A stretch of DNA of 64,000 bases from Terrimonas sp937888905 (lineage in GTDB: Bacteria; Bacteroidota; Bacteroidia; Chitinophagales; Chitinophagaceae): assembly GCA_937888905.1 (NCBI GenBank), contig CALATA010000022.1, positions 62,001-126,000 on the forward strand. The letters run 5' to 3'. A program made the translations under genes and the position numbers. Position 1 is the first letter of the stretch. Every line of letters starts with the position of its first letter. Below are positions 1-8,755 of this stretch, in pieces. A model generated the notes under the pieces. The model saw only the letters and a program-made list of their open reading frames with translations. It had not been told where the DNA came from and ran no database searches.

Positions 1-531
1 CGGAAAAATAAAACCTCCGGCCCCCGCGGCGGAGCGGCATCGGCGTCTTATGCAGCCGGGAAAGCGATTGTTAATGATCCCTCTGGAAAAAGCATCAATG
101 AAAAAGGTGTAAAGCGCAGCGAAGCAATGGCCGCACCCGGAAATCCCATCGGTGGCATCATCGTAAAAGGTGGTAAAAATCCCGGTGGCAATATGCTGCA
201 ATTTGTAAGCAATGACAATGGTGAAGTCATCATGAATGGTCTTGAAGCGGGCAGCTATACATTCAGGCTTGCAACGGGAGAACAACCCGCCGGCAAAAGT
301 ATCAGTGAGCAAGGTGTTAAGCGCGGTGAAATGGCGAAGCCCGGAAATCCTATCGGAGGCATCATCGTGAAAGGAGGCAAGAATCCCGGCGGTGGCATGA
401 ATATCCAGGCCGTGAGTAATGAAAATGGTGACGTTGAATTAACGATCCCTGAGGCCGGAGACTATCTTTTCAAACTGGAAGCACCCAAAAGAAACAGTGG
501 TTTAAAGGATACGCTGAAAACACAGGTTTGA
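1..531 (+). CDS. Repeat protein with KGGKNPGG units (5' end cut)
   Basis: The frame is open from the first base, so the N-terminus lies outside the window; 176 codons are visible. Two tandem units of about 65-70 residues are seen. Each has a GVKR segment, the invariant block PGNPIGGIIVKGGKNPGG, and then a stretch rich in beta-type residues that ends GLEAGSYTF or IPEAGDYLF. This last part resembles Cna-B or carboxypeptidase-regulatory-like beta-sandwich ends (GxxxL..GxY). Between the two glycine-rich blocks the units are clearly diverged, so the block itself is under constraint. No known family is recognised and no catalytic motif is visible. A surface or secreted role is only a guess from composition. 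A strong hairpin terminator follows the stop codon. Confidence 0.7.
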   Translation, partial: RKNKTSGPRGGAASASYAAGKAIVNDPSGKSINEKGVKRSEAMAAPGNPIGGIIVKGGKNPGGNMLQFVSNDNGEVIMNGLEAGSYTFRLATGEQPAGKSISEQGVKRGEMAKPGNPIGGIIVKGGKNPGGGMNIQAVSNENGDVELTIPEAGDYLFKLEAPKRNSGLKDTLKTQV

Positions 532-551
532 GCGTTAGTAAGTCCATTAAA

Positions 552-576
552 AAAGCCCCGGTATTACCGGGGCTTT
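552..576. terminator. Bidirectional rho-independent terminator
   Basis: A 12-bp perfect stem (arms AAAGCCCCGGTA and TACCGGGGCTTT) lies between two convergent genes. The run of T needed for termination is best on the minus strand. Confidence 0.85.
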
Positions 577-597
577 GAAAAAGTATGTCCTCCAGCT

Positions 598-1218
598 TTA
601 TTTAAATGCAGCAGAAGAAGAAATGATGCTATAGATCTTTTTCGTATTCTCTTCATTCGCCATTTTATCGTCATATACGCCGGCGTGTGCGTCTTCAATG
701 CGGATCAACTGATCTCCTTTCAAAATAAAGTAAGTAAAGTGTACAATTGGTTTTTTATCAATAAGGCTGCCGTCCTCGGCTTTTACCTGTGACGAATAGA
801 TGTAGCCGTTAGCATCTTCCGCAATCAGCTTGGTGTCGTTCGTGGCTGATCTGGCGCTGTCTACTTCGAGTAGCCGCTGGTTGGTCACGTACTCCTTCAG
901 TGGTCTCAATGCCTCTTGCCCCCTGATCTCCAGTACATATTCATGTGCATTGGGGAACAGTACTTTTAAATCAAGAAAGTCTTTTTCGATGATTGCACCT
1001 TTGGGAAGTTTCACCGAAAACCCGGAAATCTGTTTCAGCGAATCCAGGCCGGTAAGGTCTCTCAGCTCCCATTCAGCTTCATTAACGGTAAAAACAGAGT
1101 CAACTGTCTTTGTAGAGTCTGCCGCATTCGTAACGGTTTCTGATTTTACGTTGGTTTCGCCGCAGGAAACAAGTGCAAGGGAAGCCGCAATGGCGGCAGA
1201 AAAAACGATCTTTTTCAT
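598..1218 (-). CDS. Predicted lipoprotein of unknown function
   Basis: The start was set at the internal ATG giving MKKIVFSAAIAASL, followed by a lipobox ending LVSC|GE. An upstream ATG directly adjoins it, and a longer frame extension would add a non-signal leader. The protein is 206 residues, so the mature part is about 187 residues after lipidation at Cys. It is acidic, rich in charged residues and has no recognisable catalytic motif. The signal peptide and lipobox suggest a periplasmic or outer-membrane-anchored protein. It is monocistronic and converges on the preceding repeat protein across a shared terminator. Function is not recognised. Confidence 0.75.
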   Translation of the reverse strand: MKKIVFSAAIAASLALVSCGETNVKSETVTNAADSTKTVDSVFTVNEAEWELRDLTGLDSLKQISGFSVKLPKGAIIEKDFLDLKVLFPNAHEYVLEIRGQEALRPLKEYVTNQRLLEVDSARSATNDTKLIAEDANGYIYSSQVKAEDGSLIDKKPIVHFTYFILKGDQLIRIEDAHAGVYDDKMANEENTKKIYSIISSSAAFK

Positions 1219-1557
1219 CATAAACAATAATTGGTTGGTATTAAAAAGAGTTGGTAGCTTTTGAATGGCCGGCAATCCGCAAGGGAAAAGCCCCGCCAGT
1301 GAAGGATTTTGTTTTGTACTGAACTTTTTTGCGCATAAACCACTGCAGCATCAACGCTGAGGCATTGGGTATTTTTTTCATCTTATTTTTTTAATAGATA
1401 AAAACAGCAGGATGGTGCGGGAGAATGACGCCCAAATTTCAAAGGAAAGCAAATGTAAAAAAATTTACAATCTAACCGGTAGTGGAAATTATTATTTAAT
1501 ACTAAAGGCAATGTGCCGTCAATTGCGTGACCAAAAGAAAAATTATTATCTTTCAAA
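1219..1557. other. Intergenic region between divergent genes
   Basis: No convincing gene is seen here. The right edge carries TATCTTTC (1547-1554), close to the Bacteroidota -7 box, ending three bases before the ATG at 1558. Confidence 0.5.
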
Positions 1558-2669
1558 ATGCGCTTCTTTTTACCAATATACCTTGCCTGTTTATTGCTAT
1601 TGACGGAAAAAACGTCCGCGCAAATAACGGATTGTCTGCGTGAACAGCTTAAAACCGGTCAGTCAGACGATCTTGATAAACTATCCGCTGACCTGATAGC
1701 GCTCCTTCCTGAAAAAGATTTTTATATGGTGGGAGAAGCACATACATTTCTTGCCAACAACGACCTCCAATGGTCACTTGCCAAAGTATTGCATAGCCGC
1801 GGTGTTTATAATATTGTAAATGAATTGCCGCATGGCACCTGTTTTCTTTTTAATCAGTACCTGATCACCGGTGATGAATCGCTGCTGGACAATTTATTGC
1901 CCAAAGCTTCTTACGATGTACTGAAGAAAATAAGAACCTGGAACCAGTCGCATCCGGAAGACAGGCAGATCCGGTATTATGGAATTGACTACCTCAATCC
2001 CAAAAGTGATTTCAGAAACTATCAGTTGTCACTGAAAATAATTCTCGGGGAAACGACGCCAGATGACTTTTATGCCGATGCACTCATCAGGGATTTTATC
2101 GCGAAAGATAGCTTGTCTAAAAAAGAGGTCGCAGCTTTTAATGAAAACTTATCCGCGGCACTCGAACGCGATAAACCAGCTGCCGCTGCCCATTATGGCC
2201 GTTACTACACCGACCTGAAACTAATGGCCTCCAACATGATTGGTTACCGTCCCAAACGGGACGAACTGATCTATAAAAGCTTCCTGGTATTATATGAAAA
2301 TCTGCGCGGTCAATCGGCGACCCGGCCGAAATTCTTCGCGTTCTACGGCCTGGGGCACCTGAATAATCTTGCCAACAAATTGGAAGAGAGAAAATCTTCA
2401 CCGGTATATGGAAACCTTTCGCGTATCGGCATTAAATATTTCAATTGCATCGGTGCTGGACCAACCCTTACCGCCGCGACGAAGGGATCAGCAATTTTAA
2501 AAAGAAAACACTGCAGCAATTAAAAGCTTTCTCCGGTACGAATTCATGGAATGTGGCCATCGCCCCAGCAACGGATTGTTTTGAGTACAGAAATGGTACG
2601 CGCTATGATGCCGTCATTCTCTTCAACAACTACGGAGATCGGAGTATGCATTCCTGGAAATTCGATTAA
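1558..2669 (+). pseudogene. Frameshifted erythromycin-esterase/ChaN-like secreted protein
   Basis: The first frame encodes a signal peptide (MRFFLPIYLACLLLLT..SAQ) and a body with MVGEAHT near residue 60, NELPHGT, YYGIDYLN and FYGLGHLNNL. These are spaced as in the EreA/ChaN/TIKI-type superfamily (GE.H near the start, a GH near the end). After about residue 298 the frame reads into non-homologous sequence (PTLTAATKG). The third frame from about 2458 instead gives TNPYRRDEG followed by a plausible C-terminus ending MHSWKFD at 2669. A single-base change near GGACC (2458-2462) explains both. It may be a real pseudogene or a sequencing error. The substrate is unknown. A second GSFHF-type protein of a related fold lies at 6126. 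Confidence 0.6.
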
Positions 2670-2736
2670 CAAGTATTATTGTCTGCTGATCGTTTCGAGA
2701 GCGTGAGTCATAACATCGCAGCATTCCGCGGGCAGG

Positions 2737-3207
2737 CTTCGAGAGCCTCAGCCAGCTTGGTGGATTTCACGGATTGCTTCGAGAGCCTCAGCCAGCTCAG
2801 AGAGTTTCACCGATCATTTCCGAGAGCCTCAGCCAGCTTGGTGGATTTCATGGATTGCTTCGAGAGCCTCAGCCAGCTCAGAGAGTTTCACCGATCATTT
2901 CCGAGAGCCTCAGCCAGCTCAGAGAATTTCATCGAGCATTTCCGAAAACCCAGCCAGCTTGGTGGATTTCACGGATTGCTTCGAGAGCCTCAGCCAGCTC
3001 AGAGAGTTTCACCGATCATTTCCGAGAGCCTCAGCCAGCTCAGAGAATTTCATCGAGCATTTCCGAAAACCCAGCCAGCTTGGTGGATTTCACGGATTGC
3101 TTCGAGAGCCTCAGCCAGCTTGTTGGCTCGCATGGATTTCTTTGAAAAGCTCAGCCAGCTCAGAGAATTTCATCGAGCATTTCCGAAAACCAGCCAGCTC
3201 AGATGTT
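2737..3207. repeat. Tandem array of ~40-bp repeats, 12 cores
   Basis: The core CAGCCAGCT occurs at 2749, 2789, 2830, 2870, 2911, 2951, 2991, 3032, 3072, 3112, 3152 and 3191, that is every 39-41 bases. Four unit types are seen: A (..TTGGTGGATTTCACGG..), B (..CAGAGAGTTTCACCGATC..), C (..CAGAGAATTTCATCGAGC..) and D (..TTGTTGGCTCGCATGG..). Their order is A B A B C A B C A D C, plus a partial last unit. This implies growth by block duplication of ABC. Because the period is not a multiple of three and the units lack stops, all three forward frames look open; these are not real genes. An 8-bp inverted pair, ATAACATC (2710) and GATGTTAT (3202), brackets the array. Confidence 0.92.
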
Positions 3208-3229
3208 ATCACAAGAGTCCGGCGAGCCT

Positions 3230-3640
3230 TTACGAATTATTGCCGCTATCCTCTGTCTTGCTGCCTCCCTGCAGCTGGCTGAGGCTCCCGAAGCCAACTG
3301 CAGGGTCTTCGCGAGCCGGAGAGTTCATTTCAGAAAGCGCTGCCAACTGCTTAACATCCCTATACGCTGTCGCCAATATTGGAAGCAACTCTTCTGCTCC
3401 ATTGATCAAAGCTTCCTTCTTCCGCCGACTCCAACCCTGAACCTGCTTCTCCCGCCTGAATGCATTATCTACATGCATATACTCTTCCACATATACCAAT
3501 TCAACCGGCAACCGCTTTTTTGTATGATTGGCCCCTTCCCCAAGTTCATGTTGTAATAATCTCAAAGTGAGATTATTGGTGCTCCCGGTATAATAACTAC
3601 CATCATTGCATTTTAATATATACATCCACCCTTTACCCAT
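3230..3640 (-). CDS. GIY-YIG nuclease family protein with repeat-derived tail
   Basis: The start was set at the ATG giving MGKGWMYILKCNDGSYYTGS, the usual N-terminus of small YhbQ-like GIY-YIG proteins; the longer frame adds 14 atypical residues. Residues 1 to about 95 hold the domain: MYIL and YYTG as the GIY and YIG strands, the following Arg-rich helix, and the conserved Glu region AFRREKQ with GWSRRKKEALI. The last 40 or so residues are outside the family. They include GSLSQL, encoded by the same 15-base core that forms the neighbouring array but in the opposite direction (3273-3287). It could cut DNA at structured or repeated sites. The role is unknown, and physical linkage to the array suggests a shared history. 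Confidence 0.85.
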   Translation of the reverse strand: MGKGWMYILKCNDGSYYTGSTNNLTLRLLQHELGEGANHTKKRLPVELVYVEEYMHVDNAFRREKQVQGWSRRKKEALINGAEELLPILATAYRDVKQLAALSEMNSPAREDPAVGFGSLSQLQGGSKTEDSGNNS

Positions 3641-3749
3641 ATTTTCGAAAATAAATTTCGATACGCCAAAAGCAATGAGCAATTACACATCATTTACAAG
3701 GAATATTCACACTAGCCCGTTTTTTGCGGCCCTTCCCCTAAAAAAACCT

Positions 3750-4226
3750 ATGCGTTTACTCCTGAGCATACTTCTATTCATCACCGCCACGGAAGCCTCT
3801 GCCCAAACCCGCTACACCAAAACGCCTACCGGCTACCTTATGGTACTCCGCCAGGGAGACAGCATCATCCAACACCTGGAAAAATTTGCCCTGGCCGAAA
3901 ATATACCCTCCGCCAATTTCACCGGCATGGGTTTCGTGAATGTGACATTCGGATTTTTTGATGCAAAAACAAAACAGTACAACCCCAGAGAATTCCGCGA
4001 TGTGGAAATGTCCGGCATGCTCGGCAGCATCGCCTGGCAAAAAGGCAAACCGTCCATTCATACACATGGCATAGTTACCGGCCGCGACTTCGTCGCTTAC
4101 GGCGGACATATTCTTTCCGGAACCGTTGGTACAGGTTCTTTGGAGATCGCTATTACGGTACACGACAAAAGACTGGAACGTGAACACAACGAGGAACTCG
4201 GCGCCAATGTGCTTTCGGTGGAATAA
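3750..4226 (+). CDS. PPC (DUF296) domain protein with signal peptide
   Basis: The start at MRLLLSILLFITATEASAQ gives a clear signal peptide; the frame continues upstream but overlaps the divergent nuclease start region. The mature part shows the PPC/DUF296 pattern: VLRQGDSIIQHLEKFA, then NFTGMGFVN, then a GTVGTGSLEIAI end. The GKPSIHTHGIV segment carries the two His residues typical of bacterial PPC domains, which form trimers and may bind metal. Family members are often called DNA-binding by analogy with plant AT-hook proteins, but a secreted copy cannot act on chromosomal DNA, so that label should not be transferred. Periplasmic function is unknown. Confidence 0.8.
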   Translation: MRLLLSILLFITATEASAQTRYTKTPTGYLMVLRQGDSIIQHLEKFALAENIPSANFTGMGFVNVTFGFFDAKTKQYNPREFRDVEMSGMLGSIAWQKGKPSIHTHGIVTGRDFVAYGGHILSGTVGTGSLEIAITVHDKRLEREHNEELGANVLSVE

Positions 4227-4231
4227 GACAT

Positions 4232-4954
4232 CTACCTCCCTGCTAATCGCGCTAACCGCGACTGGTATTTCTCACCGACAGGAATAAGATTTTTCTCAAT
4301 GCCGATTTTATTTCCTTCGATAAAACTTACTTTGTCAGCATTGATGATATACGACCGGTGAACACGGATGAACCGCTCCGGCAGTTGCTCCTCGAAGCTG
4401 GTCAGGCTTTGCAGTGTCATCACTTTTTCGTTGGGTAAATGAATGCTGATATAGTCGCGCATCGCCTCGAGGTATAACACATCATCATAAAAGACCTTCA
4501 TCAACCGGGAGCCCGTTTTCACAAAAAAATATCCCGCTTCGTGTGAATCACTTGCCTGGGCCGGCGTACTCTTCGATTGTGCGGCTATTCTCTTACGGCA
4601 TTTATTGATCGCGCCGAGGAAACGCTCAAAGCTGAATGGCTTCAGCAGGTAATCCACCACATCGTATTCATATCCTTTCAGCGCATATTGCGGAAACGCC
4701 GTGGTCAACACGATCTCGCATTTTCCCCGTAACAAATTTGCCACCTGGAAGCCATCCAGTTCAGGCATCTGTATGTCCAGAAATAAGATGTCTACCGGCT
4801 GTTGTTCCAGCAAGGCAATCAGCTCCACGGGATTGCGGGAGGCCGTTACCAGTTTCAATCCGGGCGTACGGCTGATATAATCGCGCAGCAACTCGATGGG
4901 CAACGGCTCATCGTCTGCAATGGCGCAGTTCAATATGTGTTCTGAGTCAATCAA
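4232..4954 (-). CDS. LytTR-family response regulator
   Basis: An N-terminal receiver domain contains ADDEP, the phospho-acceptor Asp60 in ILFLDIQMPELDG, the Thr of LTTAFP and the Lys of YLLKP. The C-terminal half is a LytTR DNA-binding domain (VLYLEAMRDYISIH, then RFIRVHRSYIIN). The longest start is a TTG overlapping the TGA of the upstream kinase gene; a later TTG at residue 8 would also fit, so the start is uncertain. It forms a translationally coupled pair with the histidine kinase and should act as its output regulator. Targets are not visible. Confidence 0.92.
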   Translation of the reverse strand: MIDSEHILNCAIADDEPLPIELLRDYISRTPGLKLVTASRNPVELIALLEQQPVDILFLDIQMPELDGFQVANLLRGKCEIVLTTAFPQYALKGYEYDVVDYLLKPFSFERFLGAINKCRKRIAAQSKSTPAQASDSHEAGYFFVKTGSRLMKVFYDDVLYLEAMRDYISIHLPNEKVMTLQSLTSFEEQLPERFIRVHRSYIINADKVSFIEGNKIGIEKNLIPVGEKYQSRLARLAGR

Positions 4955-5997
4955 AGTGTGATTGTCAAAGTAATGGAAAATTGCTGATCCGATTCGCTGA
5001 TCTGGCAGCTATGCCTGTTTTCATATAACAACTCCAGCCTTCGCTTTATATTCTGCAGCCCGATGCCGCCCTGCATTACCGGTTTGCTTGCTTTTTTGTT
5101 GGCAATATGATAGATAAGCGTATTGCCATTCGTCATAGCCCTGACGATCAGCGGTGCAGCCGGATCGGTGAAATCTCCGTGTTTGAAAGCATTCTCCGCC
5201 AGGCTGATCAGCAAATGCGGACTGATCAACAGACTGCCGTCAATATTTTCCACATCCATATTCAACGCCACCTCCTCGCCAACACGCAACCTTTGCAGTT
5301 CAATAAAATCTTTAAGGTGATTGATCTCCGTTTCCAGGTCTACTTCCATCCGCTCCTCATACAATGCATAACGCAACAAAGACGACAGTTTTTCCGTAGC
5401 AAAAAGCGCATTGTCCTTTTTCTGGTAAATAAGTGTATAGATGCTGTTCAGGGTATTGAATAAAAAATGCGGATTGATCTGCGATTTCAGGAAAGCCAGT
5501 TCCGATTCTTTAGCGGCAATAGCCAAGGCTGCCTGCCTTCGCTCCGATACTCTTATATAACCAACAAAAAAATACGCCAGCCCGAAACAGGAAAATAATA
5601 CTGCGAAATACAGGTTGTCCTGAAAGTAATATTTCGCAGAAACCGGTCGGAAGTAGTTACCAAAACCAAACACGGCGGGACAGACAATTTCCTGCAAAAA
5701 ATAACGGAAAAAAATGATAAAGGGGATACAGAGCAGACACAACAAAAGCGCGCGCACCACCCTTCCCGGCAGAAACTTTCCAAACCAGATACAGATCGAT
5801 AACGGATAGAGGAAAAAAGAGGTAAAGGTGGTTATCGTCAGCACAATTATTTTGAACGTAAAACTGTCGTCGTTAAAAAAAGGCCTGTTGGCGAAGTAAT
5901 CAATGGCGCCATCCCAGAATATATAGAAGACGAAAAAACACATCAGCAGATGCCAAAAACGAAGACGCATGCTCAAAAGTATTACAGCGCAGAGCAT
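4951..5997 (-). CDS. LytS-type sensor histidine kinase
   Basis: About four to five transmembrane helices fill residues 1-150. They are followed by a His_kinase domain with the signature KSQINPHFLFNTLNSI (His177) and an HATPase region near NAFKHGDF and GGIGLQNIKRRL. No extracytoplasmic sensor domain is apparent, so sensing is probably membrane-based. The gene ends with a TGA overlapping the response-regulator start, consistent with coupled translation. Start could also be the Met at residue 10 (5970). Confidence 0.92.
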   Translation of the reverse strand: MLCAVILLSMRLRFWHLLMCFFVFYIFWDGAIDYFANRPFFNDDSFTFKIIVLTITTFTSFFLYPLSICIWFGKFLPGRVVRALLLCLLCIPFIIFFRYFLQEIVCPAVFGFGNYFRPVSAKYYFQDNLYFAVLFSCFGLAYFFVGYIRVSERRQAALAIAAKESELAFLKSQINPHFLFNTLNSIYTLIYQKKDNALFATEKLSSLLRYALYEERMEVDLETEINHLKDFIELQRLRVGEEVALNMDVENIDGSLLISPHLLISLAENAFKHGDFTDPAAPLIVRAMTNGNTLIYHIANKKASKPVMQGGIGLQNIKRRLELLYENRHSCQISESDQQFSITLTITL

Positions 5998-6113
5998 AAA
6001 CCGTCTCCGATCTGCGAAAATCCTGTTTCAATCTGCGAATCTTTATCCGGCACTTTATGAAGAGCCATTGAGCTTATTGGCAGATCGGCCGGATAATGAA
6101 TAGCAAGCAATAA

Positions 6114-6121
6114 TAGCTTTG
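6114..6121 (+). promoter_or_regulatory. -7 promoter box TAGCTTTG four bases before ATG
   Basis: Exact match to the Bacteroidota -7 consensus TAnnTTTG. With only four bases to the ATG at 6126, transcription would start at or very near the start codon, which suggests a leaderless mRNA. No clear -33 element is seen. Confidence 0.5.
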
Positions 6122-6125
6122 ACGC

Positions 6126-7001
6126 ATGAAACATTTACCAAACATCCTCCTCTGCTTTACAACCCTATTTTGCTGCGCACACCTTTCAGCACAGAAACCA
6201 GTCGACCCGGACAACTTTCTTGTCGGAAACAGAAAACAACCTTCCGTTTTCCTGGTAGGTTCTTTCCATTTTGCCTATTATAATCTCGATGCGCATAAGA
6301 CCTCCAAAGACAAACAGGTAGATATCAAGAGCAAAGAAAAACAGAAGGAACTTGCCGCTTTACTGGATTACATCGCCAGGTTTAAACCAACGAAAATTGC
6401 GGTGGAAGGCGGACGGAACACAGGTTACCTGATGCAGCGCTATCGTGAATACAAGGCTGGCAAAAGAGAATTGGGTGCCGACGAAAGGGAACAAATCGGT
6501 TTCCGTTTACTGGACCGGTTCAATCTCGATACTATTTACGGAACAGACGATATGCCTTTTGTTTCAAGCCTGCGCAACTCAAAAGATTCCACTTTATACC
6601 GCCCGCTGATCGACAGCATCTACAAGGACTGGGATTTCCAGAACGACGACTCGCTTTCCAAGCTCTATAAAAAATTCTACGAGTATAAAGATGCGCTGGC
6701 GGCAAAACTTCCATTGCTGGATTTTTTCAAATACATGAATTCCGAGAAAGTATTGAACCGCGGTTTTGGCGCTTACCTGATTGGTGATTTCAAATTGGGA
6801 AACACCCGCGGGGCCGACGCACTTGCCATGCATTGGTACAGCCGCAACCTCCGTATTTTCCGGCATATTCAGCAGATCACTACCTCACCTGATGACCGCA
6901 TATTGGTTTTGTATGGATCAGGGCATATTCAATTGTTGAACCAGCTTTTTGAATGTTCCCCTGAGTATAATTATATTAAGTTTAATGAGCTGAAGAAGTA
7001 G
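6126..7001 (+). CDS. DUF5694-like secreted protein
   Basis: A 291-residue protein with a signal peptide (MKHLPNILLCFTTLFCCAHLSAQ). The mature part shows VFLVGSFHFAYYNLD, KIAVEGGRN and, near the end, ILVLYGSGHIQLLNQLF, the layout of DUF5694 within the TraB/ChaN/EreA-like superfamily. The conserved G.FHF, E and GH positions suggest a metal-binding hydrolase-like site. It acts outside the cytoplasm. Substrate and physiological role are unknown. It is a single gene closed by a strong terminator at 7020. Confidence 0.8.
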   Translation: MKHLPNILLCFTTLFCCAHLSAQKPVDPDNFLVGNRKQPSVFLVGSFHFAYYNLDAHKTSKDKQVDIKSKEKQKELAALLDYIARFKPTKIAVEGGRNTGYLMQRYREYKAGKRELGADEREQIGFRLLDRFNLDTIYGTDDMPFVSSLRNSKDSTLYRPLIDSIYKDWDFQNDDSLSKLYKKFYEYKDALAAKLPLLDFFKYMNSEKVLNRGFGAYLIGDFKLGNTRGADALAMHWYSRNLRIFRHIQQITTSPDDRILVLYGSGHIQLLNQLFECSPEYNYIKFNELKK

Positions 7002-7019
7002 TAGGTTATAAGTATTAAG

Positions 7020-7070
7020 AAACAGCCATGGTTCAGCCTTCCAAAGCCTCAGGCTGCCATGGCTGTTTTA
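7020..7070 (+). terminator. Long-stem terminator
   Basis: Outer arms AAACAGCCATGG and CCATGGCTGTTT pair perfectly. An inner CAGCCT/AGGCTG stem follows, and the right arm runs into TTTTATT. Confidence 0.8.
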
Positions 7071-7190
7071 TTCACGGCCGCTCATTTACAATTGCCGATA
7101 TTATTCGTTTATGGAAATCTGTTTACCTTGAATCTCATTGCTGCCTGATTCAGCCCGGAATTATACGGACTGTGCACCAAAATCAATGTT

Positions 7191-8576
7191 ATGAGACTTT
7201 CATTGCTCCTTTCTTTTACTTTACTGGGTCTCTCCTCTTTTTCGCAATCCATTACCCTGCTTTCCAGCGATCCGAAGGTCAAAAACCTTTGGCTCAATGT
7301 ATGGCGGGATGAAAACCAGGTAGACCCCAACCTCTGCCGTTTCGGAACAGATTATAAGGTACAGTCACAGGACATTCCCGGGCAGGCTGTCCGCATTTCT
7401 GTTAACGCACCCATTAAGATTGTAAAAAATGAGATAAGTCTCGGCTGGTCTTTCAGTTATATGTTTCAGGCCGGCGACAGTATTGATATTACCATGGGTA
7501 AAAATGATATGCCCGTGTTTACCATCCGTAACCGTCCCGGTAAACTGTATGAAACGAATCTTGACTACTTTCTGACTGTGGATGGCAGTAAAAAAGGTAT
7601 CATTTCCGAACCCAAAACACTAACCGCATATCTGCAAAAGCGCGAATATTATTACCGTTTCTTCGATAGTCTGCATACCGTAAAATTGATCTCCGACAGT
7701 TTCTATTCTGCCGCGATGGGCAACCGCATTTTCCTTGACGAGATTTCGCTTATCGGATTTAAACGCTCTGCCAGGCTGCCATTGAATGATGAAGAGTTTA
7801 AAGTCATTCCTTTATTTGAAGATTCATTACTTAAATACAGCGCCTATTCCGCTTATGTAAGTACATACATTCAAACATTTCGTATGCCGGCGGGTCCCGT
7901 AAACAGGAATACACAAAACCTGCGCGATCTTCAATTTTTCCATTATTGTTTGAATGAGGGAAAAGGACTGACGCGCGAGAAATTGTTGTTTAAATCGCTG
8001 CTGCGCATCAACGAATTTGCCCGCCCCTCCTTCGATTCCTGTTTCAAAAAATACCAGCAGGTATCCCTGAACAGGGATAATGAACAATTCCTGTTATCCT
8101 TAAAAAGCAAAGCAGAAAAAGATAATCAGTTCACCGCCACCAGCAATATGCTGAAGGATCCGTTATTCACGAATAATTCCGATACACCTGTCTCTTTCCA
8201 GGATTTACTGAAAAAACACAAGGGTAAGGTGATCTACATAGATTTCTGGGCAAGCTGGTGTACTCCCTGCATTGCAGAAATGAAACCGGCTGATGAACTA
8301 AAGGAAAAATTAGCCGGAAAGCCTTTTGTGCTTGTCTCAATATCCCTGGATGAAAAGCTTTCGGCCTGGAAAGCTGCTGCAGCTAAATACCTGGATGGCA
8401 ATCCGGAAAGTTATATCCTCGGTAATCCTAAAAAATCGTCGCTGGTTGCACAGTTGAAACTGGTGTCCATTCCGCGTTATCTATTGATAGATAAAACCGG
8501 AAAGATCGTTAACAAAGATGCGCCGCGGCCCAGCGAGGAAAAACTGCTGGATGACATAAGGGCGCTGCTGCGGTAA
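7191..8576 (+). CDS. TlpA/ResA-type thioredoxin-like protein
   Basis: 461 residues beginning with a signal peptide (MRLSLLLSFTLLGLSSFSQS). The first 310 or so residues form a DUF4369-like or unassigned extension common in Bacteroidota thiol-disulfide proteins. The C-terminal 130 residues are a thioredoxin fold with YIDFWASWCTPCIAEM (Cys357 and Cys360) and the cis-Pro segment SIPRYLLID. Expected role: periplasmic thiol-disulfide exchange or reduction. It stands alone, without a cytochrome maturation neighbourhood. Confidence 0.88.
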   Translation: MRLSLLLSFTLLGLSSFSQSITLLSSDPKVKNLWLNVWRDENQVDPNLCRFGTDYKVQSQDIPGQAVRISVNAPIKIVKNEISLGWSFSYMFQAGDSIDITMGKNDMPVFTIRNRPGKLYETNLDYFLTVDGSKKGIISEPKTLTAYLQKREYYYRFFDSLHTVKLISDSFYSAAMGNRIFLDEISLIGFKRSARLPLNDEEFKVIPLFEDSLLKYSAYSAYVSTYIQTFRMPAGPVNRNTQNLRDLQFFHYCLNEGKGLTREKLLFKSLLRINEFARPSFDSCFKKYQQVSLNRDNEQFLLSLKSKAEKDNQFTATSNMLKDPLFTNNSDTPVSFQDLLKKHKGKVIYIDFWASWCTPCIAEMKPADELKEKLAGKPFVLVSISLDEKLSAWKAAAAKYLDGNPESYILGNPKKSSLVAQLKLVSIPRYLLIDKTGKIVNKDAPRPSEEKLLDDIRALLR

Positions 8577-8755
8577 CATCTCTTTTTTTACAAAAAGGAT
8601 ATTCCTTGTTGTTCAAAAAACTTCCAACATCGGAAAAAATGATTCTATGAAAACGGTATCCTGTTTGGATGCATCCGCATGTATAATACCCTCTCCCGGG
8701 TATTTTCCATAAAGCAGGTATAGTTATTTTGCATATAGCTATTAAACCTCATTAT

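Noticed and set aside
830..1264. Forward frame opposite the lipoprotein at 598-1218
   Set aside because: Shadow of the real gene, which has a lipobox signal peptide.
2737..3207. CRISPR array
   Set aside because: The conserved core is only about 15 bases, and the intervals between cores are repeated rather than unique; no cas genes are nearby.
2679..3556. Long forward reading frames across the repeat array
   Set aside because: All three forward frames are open only because the unit lacks stops; period 40-41 is not a multiple of three, so no repeat protein is conserved.
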